A stretch of 64,000 nucleotides of DNA from Salipiger thiooxidans. Its GTDB lineage: Bacteria; Pseudomonadota; Alphaproteobacteria; Rhodobacterales; Rhodobacteraceae. The stretch spans positions 1 through 64,000 of the forward strand of contig NZ_FNAV01000001.1 in NCBI RefSeq assembly GCF_900102075.1, in the 5' to 3' direction. Shown here piece by piece: positions 40,139 through 46,963 of this stretch (position 1 is the stretch's first letter; each line of letters starts with the position of its first letter). Position numbers and translations under genes: made by a program. The notes under the pieces are model-generated. The model worked only from the letters and a program-made list of their open reading frames with translations, was not told the DNA's origin and searched no databases.

Positions 40139-40495
40139 TTACCTCCGGGCGTTCAGGTAACCCAGCAGGAAGCCCGCCGCAGCGGCAATACCCACCGCCT
40201 GGAACGGGTTGGCACGGATCTGGCCGATGGCCGCGTCCTCGTATTGCGCCGCGCGACGGCCTGCCTCGTGCAGCAGCTCCTCGCCCTGAAGGCGCATTTC
40301 GCCGGCCTTTTCCTCGACCTTGCGCTTGGCGTCCTTGCTGCGGCGCGTGCCGATCTCGCCCACGAGCTCGGTGAGCCCGGCGAGGTCCTTGCGCAGCGTC
40401 GCGATCTGGGCGCTGAGGTCGTCGGCGTCGCGGGACCCCTTGTCGCTGCCCGACTGCGCCCCGGTTGCGGCGGCTTGTACGGATGCATTTGCCAT
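40139..40495 (-). CDS. DUF883 (YqjD/ElaB-type) membrane-anchored protein
   Basis: The 118-residue protein has a helical, charged N-terminal part (DLSAQIATLRKDLAGLTELVGEIGTRRSKDAKRKVEEKAGEMRLQGEELLHEAGRRAAQYE) and a C-terminal glycine-rich membrane helix (NPFQAVGIAAAAGFLLGYLNARR), the DUF883 signature. YqjD and ElaB of E. coli bind ribosomes at the membrane in stationary phase; a similar role is possible here. GGGAGATC precedes the ATG. It is transcribed with the holin-like gene. Confidence 0.85.
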   Translation of the reverse strand: MANASVQAAATGAQSGSDKGSRDADDLSAQIATLRKDLAGLTELVGEIGTRRSKDAKRKVEEKAGEMRLQGEELLHEAGRRAAQYEDAAIGQIRANPFQAVGIAAAAGFLLGYLNARR

Positions 40496-40848
40496 GGTCC
40501 GATCTCCCTTCGGAAAGATGTGGTTGTCGGTAAAACGCGGAGCCGCGGGCAATGGTTCCGGCGTCCCCCGTCATTCTCTGTGTCGGTCGGCTGTTCTGGC
40601 GGGCACCCTTGCGAGGTGCACCGGCAGGCCACCGTCCTGACCGCCGAAACAACGGCTTGCCGCGACTGTGCCACGCGCGTCGCCTCTCGCAAAGCGCGAA
40701 CGCGCGTGACCCTCTGTCGCCCCTGCGCCGCCGCAGTCACCGGCAGCTTCACGCCGTCCCGGGCGCCTCGGAGGCACTGCGGTTTCGCGGCATCCCGCGG
40801 GAGCGTATGGTGTGAGGAGGGAAGAGACCAAGTGCAGGAGGAAACCTC
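40496..40848. other. 353-bp intergenic region
   Basis: No gene can be supported. It separates the divergent DUF883 gene and the 47-codon gene at 40849, so it should hold two promoters. The translations of its open frames are dominated by Arg, Ala and Pro and show no motif. GAGGAGGGAAGAG near 40814-40826 and AGGAGG before 40849 are ribosome-site-like. Confidence 0.4.
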
Positions 40849-40992
40849 ATGTCCCGAAATACGTTGATACTCCTTGCGATTGTCGTGGTCGTCGCGATCA
40901 TCGTCATGGCGACGATGGGCCAGGAGGAGGACGCCACCATGGCCCCAGAGACCAACACCGAGGAGGTCCCGGCGGCCCCCGCCACCGAGTGA
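40849..40992 (+). CDS. 47-residue single-pass membrane peptide
   Basis: An ATG at 40849 follows an excellent AGGAGGAAACCTC site and opens a 47-codon frame: a short basic start (MSRNT), a strong hydrophobic helix (LILLAIVVVVAIIVMATM) and an acidic tail ending PAAPATE. Such charge pattern places the C-terminus outside. It resembles small alphaproteobacterial stress peptides, but I cannot name the family. The ribosome site and helix make real coding likely. Confidence 0.6.
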   Translation: MSRNTLILLAIVVVVAIIVMATMGQEEDATMAPETNTEEVPAAPATE

Positions 40993-41041
40993 TGCCGGCG
41001 CTGCCCCGACTGCTTTCGTTCGGCTCTCGCGCCGCGAGGGG

Positions 41042-41268
41042 TCACTGAAGCCCGGCCGGGTCGATGCCCCCCTCGTCGCAGACGGCGCTCTGCGGACCGC
41101 CCGCGAGGATCAGCGCGCCGATGTCGGCGCCCCCGGGCAGCTCGGCCCTTGAGCGTGACTGTGATGTCCTGCACCAGCACCCTGCCCCGTCGCCCTTGCA
41201 CTGCATCTGCACCCGCTCGCCGGCGCCTGCACCGAAGTCCTGGTCGAAGACGGCGCAGCTCGGCGCTG
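41042..41268 (-). pseudogene. C-terminal fragment of an unidentified protein, frameshifted
   Basis: One minus-strand frame reads FDQDFGAGAGERVQMQCKGDG and, after a gap, RAELPGGADIGALILAGG, ending in DEGGIDPAGLQ and a stop at 41042. The middle is better read in another frame (VLVQDITVTLKG), so two compensating indels are likely. The 5' end is lost where the IS3-type transposase remnant begins. I do not recognise the family. Confidence 0.35.
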
Positions 41269-41269
41269 G

Positions 41270-41592
41270 TCACGCTGCCGCCCACTCGTATTTCAGGGTG
41301 CGCCACAGCCTCTTGATGAAAATGTTGTCCCGGAACCGGCCTTTCCCATCCATTGATATGCGCACCCCAGATCGGCGGAGCCGATCCGTCCAGGCGAAGG
41401 ACGTGAATTGGCTGCCCTGATCCGTGTTCATGATCTCGGGCGGGCCGAACTTGTGGATGGCCTCATTCAGCGTTTCGACGCAGAACTGGGCTTCCAACGT
41501 ATTCGAGATCCGCCAGGACAGAACCTTGCGGGTGTGCCAGTCCATGATCGCCACGAGGTAGAGGAACCCACGCCGCATCGGCAGATAGGTGA
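41270..41592 (-). mobile_element. IS3-family transposase (OrfB) internal fragment
   Basis: The minus strand encodes LTYLPMRRGFLYLVAIMDWHTRKVLSWRISNTLEAQFCVETLNEAI, then FGPPEIMNTDQGSQFTS and RISMDGKGRFRDNIFIKRLWRTLKYE, which are DDE core segments of IS3-type OrfB. Both ends are missing: it starts within the core and stops 4 residues after LKYE. The second Asp (NTDQGSQF) and the Glu region (normally NIFIERLWR, here FIKRLWR) are visible; the catalytic Glu has become Lys, confirming decay. Confidence 0.82.
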
Positions 41593-41800
41593 GGCGTTGT
41601 TGCAGAACTCTGGCTGCGGGCGATTCACAGTGTGAATCCAGCCGGTTAGACGGTCTGCATGAGCAAGCCTTTTCCCGCCCGCTACGGCACGACGAACTGG
41701 TCCAGCTACAACACTGCCTTGCGCAAGCGCGGCTCAATGTTGATCTGGATAGACCGGAGAGATGGCTTGGCTTGCGCCGCATGAATGCCGGCTCGGACGT
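41593..41800 (+). mobile_element. IS5-family element, left end and transposase N-terminus
   Basis: Starting at the end-like GGCGTTGTTGCAGAACTC, the sequence passes a subterminal palindrome (GATTCAC/GTGAATC, 41622-41638) to an ATG at 41658. The frame reads MSKPFPARYGTTNWSSYNTALRKRGSMLIWID, typical of IS5-type transposases, then shifts frame and is cut off near 41800 where integrase sequence begins. Its RGSMLIWID region is uninterrupted, unlike the two IS5 copies at 42870 and 44386. Confidence 0.72.
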
Positions 41801-41805
41801 CCATG

Positions 41806-42402
41806 GGGCTTCTCACGAAGGCGGAGGAGAACCCGGCCAAGGGCATCAAGGCGTTGAAATACGAGAAGAAGGAGCGCGAGCCATCGCCGGACACGATGGT
41901 TGCCGCCTTCCGCAAGGCCTACGCCTACGGGACCCGTGAGCGCACACTGTTCGAGATGTGCCTCGGGACCGGGCAGCGCATCGGTGACGTGCTCAGGATG
42001 CAGTGGGGACACGTCCGGGGCGACACGATTCTCGTGATCCAGGGGAAGACCGGCGCTCGGCTTGAGATACCTCTCACGCCGCACCTGTCGGCAGCGCTGG
42101 AGGCCACGGAGCGCCAAAGCCTCTTCATCCTGACCAAGGATTTGTCGAAGACGAAGCGGCCGGGACAGTGGGAGTATCGAGGAGCATCAGACGCGATGCG
42201 TGCAGCGAGAGAAGCAATTGGCGCACAAGACTACGACCTGCACGGCCTGCGCTACACAGCCGCCGTCGAGCTTCTTCTCGCTGGCTGCAGCGATGACCTG
42301 ATCTCAGCCGTCACGGGCCAGAGCGGCGCGATGGTACGCCACTACACACGGCACGTCCGGCAGCGTGTCAGTGCACGTGAAGCGCAGGTGCGCCGCGGGT
42401 GA
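41806..42402 (+). pseudogene. Tyrosine recombinase/integrase lacking its N-terminal domain
   Basis: About 199 codons encode the catalytic domain of a phage-type integrase: the first Arg in LGTGQRIGDVLRM, the Lys loop GKTGARLEI, the LHGLRYTAA (H-x-x-R) box and the nucleophile Tyr in MVRHYTRH. The N-terminal arm- and core-binding domains, normally 150-200 residues, are missing, replaced by the IS5 remnant. It ends 112 bases before a tRNA-Cys gene, a classic integration target. Catalytic residues are kept, but without DNA-binding domains it is likely inactive. Confidence 0.8.
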
Positions 42403-42514
42403 TTTTCAGCTTGAGAACAGAACAGAACGGAACGTGAAAGTGTGGCAATCTGTGTGGCGGAAGGGCTTGCGCGCCTCGAAAGGATGGTCTAAACGCCCGC
42501 TACCACTGGGCGAC

Positions 42515-42588
42515 GGCGAGTTGGCGGAGTGGTGACGCAGCGGATTGCAAATCCGTGTACACCGGTTCGATTCCGGTACTCGCCTCCA
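42515..42588 (+). tRNA. tRNA-Cys (GCA)
   Basis: The 74-base sequence folds as a standard tRNA: acceptor GGCGAGT with ACTCGCC, D arm GGCGGAGTGG-type, anticodon stem CGGAT/ATCCG with anticodon GCA at 42547-42549, T arm CCGGTTCGATTCCGG and an encoded CCA. The anticodon reads cysteine codons. A truncated integrase lies just upstream and IS debris downstream, so this tRNA has probably been an integration site. Confidence 0.95.
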
Positions 42589-43245
42589 AATTTCCCATTT
42601 TATTTCAATAACTTAGACCATTTCGCCTTGCCTTGCGGGCGCGCGAACAAAGTGCGTACATCCGAGGACGAAGCGGGAACAGCAAGCTGACTTTTGTTCC
42701 AAAACTTCGTTCCGGTTTCCGTCACGCGCTGGCTCCGAATGTCTCAAATTTTCACAAGTATATGAATTATAATCTATATTTTTCTCCTGTGCCCGCGTCT
42801 GACGCAGCGGAGATGTCGTCCGTTGATTAGAGGCGAGCACTCGGGACTAACGTAGACTACGCGCCTTCCGGGCGGTGGGGAATCTGTCCGCAGGATTTCG
42901 TTGCGCGACAGCTCCGGCGGTGCCAGGTTTCCAGGGTTTGGCGTTCTTGCGGGGCGGTATGATTGCGGCGGCACCTCGGGCGGCGATGGCGTCGTGGCAC
43001 TTGCGCGTGTCGAAGGCGCCATCGGCGGTGACGGTGGCGATCTCCTGCTGGGGCGGGATCTGGTCGAGCAGCTCGGGCAGCATGGGGGCGTCACCGATCT
43101 CGCTGGTGGTGAACTCCGCGGCCCGGATTTCCAGTGATTATTCGTCGATACCGATGTGGATCTTGCGCCAGACCCGCCGCTTCGTGCCGCCGTGCTTGCG
43201 GGCGTTCCACTCCCCTTCACCCTCGACCTTGATCCCGGTTCTGTC

Positions 43246-43285
43246 CGCTGCCCGGCAGGGCATTGCGCAGCAATGTCCCGAGAGG
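43246..43285 (+). repeat. Short palindromic insert C in IS5 copy 1
   Basis: A 40-base block separates LLV from the expected DSTGI in the transposase. Arms CTGCCCGGCAGGG and TCCCGAGAGG flank the stem CATTGC (43261-43266)/GCAATG (43270-43275) with a GCA loop. It is identical base for base to insert E at 44797-44836, although the surrounding IS copies differ clearly. Confidence 0.8.
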
Positions 43286-43558
43286 GACCAGCAGGTGCAG
43301 CGGACCGTCCGAGCCGCGATAGGGGATGTTCACCTTCAGCATCTTCTGGCGACGCGACAGCGTGCTGAAGTCGGGCACCGTCCAGTCGAGGCCGATCAGC
43401 CGCAGCAGGCTCTCGACGAACCCGGTCGTCTGCCTGAGCGCCATGCCGAACAGCACCTTCATGGTCAGGCAGGTCTGAATGGCCGCGTCGCCGTAGTCGG
43501 GCTGCCGCCCGCGCTTGCCGGTCGGTGTGGCTTCCCAAGTCATCGAAGGGTCGAACCA

Positions 43559-43599
43559 AGCTCTCGTGACATTGCTGCGCAATGCACTGACGGTTAGTG
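43559..43599 (-). repeat. Short palindromic insert D in IS5 copy 1
   Basis: A 41-base block lies between RGSLTI and WFDP and brings an in-frame stop. On the minus strand the arms are ACCGTCAGTG and TCACGAGAG around the same CATTGC/GCAATG stem. The GTG/CAC pair replaces the GGG/CCC pair of inserts C and E, so pairing is kept. The orientation relative to the transposase is opposite to that of insert C. Confidence 0.78.
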
Positions 43600-43749
43600 G
43601 ATCGTCAGCGAGCCGCGGCGCTTCAGCGCTTCGTTATAGGCGGGCCAGTTCCTGGTCTTGTAGGTCGGGGGCGTTGGTCTGCTCATGCAGTCCAGCTACC
43701 ACGCCGGATTCACGAGATGAATCCCTCACGCGATTTGTGCAACAGAGTG

Positions 43750-43760
43750 ACTCGCCTCCA
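43750..43760 (+). repeat. 11-bp copy of the tRNA-Cys 3' end
   Basis: ACTCGCCTCCA matches exactly the last 11 bases of the tRNA-Cys gene (42578-42588), in the same orientation and 1.17 kb downstream, directly beside the IS5 copy 1 end. This fits a short attachment-site duplicate left by an integrated element. At 11 bases, chance cannot be excluded. Confidence 0.4.
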
Positions 43761-43973
43761 CAGACACCCATAAGCCCATGTTTTAAAAGGCTTTTGGATA
43801 ATTTAGATTTGACCCCCTCATCTCACCCACCATCTTGGATGCGCTTGATTGAAACGGGATGACACACTACTTCATTCTTCGGCAAAGCGCGGACGACAAA
43901 GACTGATCTTTTTGTATCTGGAAAAAAGGCGGGGCTGGCTATTCTGAGCAGACTCGAGAGCTGGAATTTAGCC

Positions 43974-44372
43974 TCATGACGCGTTTTTCTTGGCCGCAAC
44001 TTTGATCCGCGCCCTCTCGACACGGTGGCATGTCGGACACAACAGGGCGAAGTCCTTAATTGTTGTGTACCTCACGCCCTCGTCCAGCGGGTGCATGTGA
44101 TGCACGTCCAATAAGGAGCGGGGATTGATGCCTTCGATCCCGCTCACCATCGACGGATCAAACTCGCAGTCGTCGCAATGCATGGCGTTCTCACGCCGTC
44201 GTTTCTTGACGAACTCCTGTGCGAGCCGTGCCGCTCGTTTGCGAACTTAGGCACGCCGCTCTTCTTCCATCCCTTCCAACGCACCGTCAGGTAGGTCTCG
44301 CTCAACCAGTCTGCGGATTCGGTCGTCAATCTCGCTTGCCTCGGCCAACACAAACTCGTCTTCAGTCCCAAT
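43974..44372 (-). pseudogene. HNH endonuclease remnant with an in-frame stop
   Basis: The minus-strand frame reads DEFVLAEASEIDDRIRRLVERDLPDGALEGMEEERRA, a TAA codon, then VRKRAARLAQEFVKKRRRENAMHCDDCEFDP and the HNH core LLDVHHMHPLDEG ... LLCPTCHRVE. CDDC and CPTC pairs form a zinc site and HHMHP carries the metal-binding histidines, as in McrA/HNH restriction-type nucleases. The frame is otherwise open on both sides of the stop, which points to a single nonsense change. The 5' end is cut where IS5 copy 2 begins. Translation from the downstream ATG would still give a 69-residue HNH domain. Confidence 0.72.
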
Positions 44373-44796
44373 CCATGCATTGGCAGCGGTATCCGCTCCA
44401 TCGTCGCCAGAGCGCGCGGCCCAGGTATTTCGCCGCGCTCAGGGCCTCGTTTCGCGCCACGGCTCCGGCGGTGATGGTCTTCCAAGGCTTCGCGTTCTTG
44501 CGGGGCGGGATGACAGCATGGGCGCCACGGTCGGCAATAGCGTCGTGGCATTTACGTGTGTCGTAGGCACCGTCGGCGGTGACGCTGCCGATCCGCTCGT
44601 CTGCCGCGATCTGGCCGAGCAGGTCGGGTAGCACCGGGGCATCACCGATGTGGCTCCCGGTGATCTCGACAGCGCGGACCTCCAGTTTTTCCTCTTCAAT
44701 CCCGAGATGGATCTTGCGCCAGACGCGCCGCTTGGGACCGCCATGCTTGCGGGCGTGCCATTCACCTTCGCCCTCAATCCTGATCCCGGTGCTGTC

Positions 44797-44836
44797 CGCT
44801 GCCCGGCAGGGCATTGCGCAGCAATGTCCCGAGAGG
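44797..44836 (+). repeat. Short palindromic insert E in IS5 copy 2
   Basis: This 40-base block is identical to insert C and sits at the same codon junction (LLI/DSTGI) of the transposase. Stem CATTGC/GCAATG with GCA loop, arms CTGCCCGGCAGGG and TCCCGAGAGG. Confidence 0.8.
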
Positions 44837-45109
44837 GATCAGCAGGTGCAGCGGCCCCTTGGAGCCGCGATACGGGATGTTCACGGCCAGGGTCTTCTGG
44901 CGCCGGGACAGGGTGCTGAAGTCGGGCACCGTCCAGTTGAGGCCAACCAGCCGCAGCAGGCTCTCGACGAACCCTGTCGTCTGCCGGAGCGCCATGCCGA
45001 ATAACACCTTCATGGAAAGGCAGGTCTGGATGGCGGCATCGCTGTAGGTCTGCTGCCGGCCACGCCTGCCTGTCACAGCGGCCCCCCAGCTCATAGCGGG
45101 GTCGAACCA

Positions 45110-45149
45110 ACCTCTCGTGACATTGCTCGCAATGCACTGCCGGTCAACG
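45110..45149 (-). repeat. Short palindromic insert F in IS5 copy 2
   Basis: This 40-base block occupies the same junction (SLTI/WFDP) as insert D. It shares arms ACCGGCAGTG and TCACGAGAGG and the CATTGC/GCAATG stem, but lost one loop base (CATTGCGAGCAATG). It brings an in-frame TGA. It differs from D at several arm positions. Confidence 0.76.
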
Positions 45150-45462
45150 GATCGTCAGCGAGCCCCGGCGCTTGAGCGCTTCATTGCAGGCCGGCCAGTT
45201 CCTGGTCCTGCAGGTTGGGGGGGTAGCTCTGCTCATGCACACCAGCTACCACGCTGGATTCATGAGATGAATCCCACACGAGATTTATGCAACAGAGCCC
45301 TTCTGATGTTCCATGGCTCGCGACAGGCATCAGAATCACGTTTTTTTTCCGCACAATCTGTCAGTTGCACAAGCGATTTTGACGCCTACACAACTGAAAA
45401 AAATATTTCTTTTAATATCATGTCTTAGGATGATTTCAGGCCATTCCCAGTGCCGATTTGTA

Positions 45463-45837
45463 CATCTCGAGGACTGCCTCTTCCGTCTTGTCGGCGAGGG
45501 CAGCAGGGGCGTGCGCATCGAGTGCCGGATCCCCGGCGCCGACATGACCCCCTACCTCGCCTGCGCGGCGCAGTTGGCCACGGGTCTTGCCGGGATCGAG
45601 GAAGAGCTCCCCCCTGTCGCCCGCCGCGACGGGCGACATCTACGGCGCCGAGGATGTGCCCGAGGTGCCTCGACCCTGCGCGAGGCGACCGCGATCTTCC
45701 GCAAGTCGAAGATGCTGCGCAAGGCGTTGGGCGGGCCGGTGGTCGACCACTACACGAGGGCGGCCGAGGTGGAGCAGGAGGACTACGACCGCGTTGTCAC
45801 CGACTACGCGCTGCGGCGCTGGTTCGAGAAGGCCTGA
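45463..45837 (+). pseudogene. Glutamine synthetase-family C-terminal remnant, two compensating frameshifts
   Basis: The sequence encodes LFRLVGEGSRGVRIECRIPGADMTPYLACAAQLATGLAGIEEEL, matching the active-site Arg region of class I glutamine synthetase-like enzymes (gamma-glutamyl ligase branch). The frame then shifts: SPAATGDIYGAEDVPEVPR is readable only in a second frame, and the original frame resumes at TLREATAIFRKSKMLRKALG to the stop. The N-terminal three quarters are absent. The main frame stays open throughout but carries about 20 wrong residues in the middle. Confidence 0.72.
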
Positions 45838-46060
45838 GAGGCTGAGGCTGAGGCTGAGCTCCCGGCCGGCGGGATCGAAGTCAGGTCCGATGTCCCGAAC
45901 GGCGCGCGGGCTGCCCGCGCCGGAGGACACCGCCGCCGCCACTGTCCTCGGGCAAACTACACCCTATCTTAGGCCACGCCGGTCACACGGCACCGCCCCC
46001 ACCACAGGCCCACCTGCGCCCCCGACGGACAAGACCCGCCGGGGGCCGGAAGGCGGAGGC

Positions 46061-46756
46061 TCAGGCGCGCGGGCCGATGGTGGTGGTCAGCGAGCCCAGC
46101 CCGTCGACCGAGACCGTGCAGACATCGCCCGGCACCAGCTTGCCGACGCCCGCGGGGGTACCGGTCATGATCAGATCGCCCGGCTGCAGGGTCATGGTCT
46201 GCGACAGGATCGAGATCACCTCGGGCACCGTCCAGATCATCTCGGCGAGATCGCCGCGCTGCTTCTCCTCGCCGTTCACCTCGAGCCAGATCGCGCCCTC
46301 GGTCGGATGGCCGACCTCGGAAACCGGGTGCACCGGCCCCACGACGGCGGAATTGTCGAAGCCCTTGGCGAAATCCCACGGGCGCGACAGCTCCTTCGCC
46401 GCGTTCTGCAGATCGCGGCGGGTCAGGTCGTTGCCCAGCGCGTAGCCCCAGACGTGGCCCAGCGCCTCGGCCTCGGGAATGTCGGCGCCGCCGCTGCCGA
46501 TGGCGACGACGAGCTCGGCCTCGTAGTGCAGGTTCCCGGTCTGCGGCGGATACGGGATCACCGCGCCGTCCTCGACCACCGCGTCGCAGGGCTTGGTGAA
46601 GAAGAACGGCGGCTCGCGGTCGGGATCGCGGCCCATCTCGCGGGCGTGCGCGGCGTAGTTGCGGCCGACGCAGAAGATGCGCCGCACGGGGAAGCGGTCG
46701 TCGCTTCCGGCGACAGGAACGGAGGGGGTGTCCATCGGGGGCACAACGTAGGCCAT
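46061..46756 (-). CDS. Fumarylacetoacetate hydrolase-family protein
   Basis: The 231-residue protein has the FAH-fold pattern: FCVGRNYAAHAREMG, an acidic metal site in YEAELVVAIG, NDLTRRDLQ, KGFDNSAVVGP and the closing DLIMTGTPAGVG. Such enzymes hydrolyse, decarboxylate or isomerise oxo-acids (for example acylpyruvates) using a divalent metal. The start gives MAYVVPPMDTPSVPV; AAAGGAG lies upstream. It is divergent from the FAD oxidoreductase gene, with 207 bases between, suggesting shared control in an organic acid or amino acid pathway. Confidence 0.87.
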   Translation of the reverse strand: MAYVVPPMDTPSVPVAGSDDRFPVRRIFCVGRNYAAHAREMGRDPDREPPFFFTKPCDAVVEDGAVIPYPPQTGNLHYEAELVVAIGSGGADIPEAEALGHVWGYALGNDLTRRDLQNAAKELSRPWDFAKGFDNSAVVGPVHPVSEVGHPTEGAIWLEVNGEEKQRGDLAEMIWTVPEVISILSQTMTLQPGDLIMTGTPAGVGKLVPGDVCTVSVDGLGSLTTTIGPRA

Positions 46757-46963
46757 GCGGGCTCCTTTGCTGGGTCTGCGGTGTCGGCGGCCGCGATCCG
46801 GGGTCGCGGTTCTCGTCTCTTTGCACAGGCTTAAGGCCATCCGGCAGCGGGAAGCCAGCCCCTTCGGGCGCGCGCATTGACACCTCGCGGGAAACCGCGC
46901 TTGATCCGGGCTCAGGGACAGGCGGCGCTGAAGGATGTGCCGGCACAAAGGCAAGGACGGAAC

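Larger units (their letters stand above)
42870..43749 (-). mobile_element. IS5-family element copy 1, with two hairpin inserts
   Basis: The transposase starts at the ATG complement at 43686 (MSRPTPPTYKTRNWPAYNEALKRRGSLTI), is broken by a 41-base insert carrying an in-frame TAA, and resumes at WFDPSMTWEATPTGKRGRQP. It continues to GPLHLLV, where a 40-base insert shifts the frame, then resumes with segments such as LPELLDQIPPQQEIATVTADGAFDTRKCHDAIAARG and ends at NEILRT with the C-terminus missing. The terminal repeat, ending GTTGCACAAATC on the minus strand, lies near 43749. Dead element. Confidence 0.82.
44386..45299 (-). mobile_element. IS5-family element copy 2, with two hairpin inserts
   Basis: This copy is homologous to copy 1 and decayed in the same way. 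The N-terminus (complement of 45238, MSRATPPTCRTRNWPACNEALKRRGSLTI) is broken by an insert with an in-frame TGA, followed by WFDPAMSWGAAVTGRRGRQ. A second insert after GPLHLLI shifts the frame before DSTGIRIEGEGEWHARKHGG. The C-terminus breaks off at LWRRWSGY. The element end with GCTCTGTTGCATAAATC is near 45299. Flanks of the second insert differ from copy 1 at about 14 of 100 positions by hand count. Confidence 0.82.

Noticed and set aside
41622-41638. Palindrome GATTCAC/GTGAATC as a possible ninth insert
   Set aside because: The other IS5 copies have a similar palindrome at the same subterminal place (GATTCAT/ATGAATC, near 45260), so it is part of the element end and not an insertion.
45839-45862. 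GAGGCT/GAGGCTGAG micro-repeat after the glutamine synthetase remnant
   Set aside because: Only about four units of a simple 6-base repeat; probably slippage, with no evidence of function.
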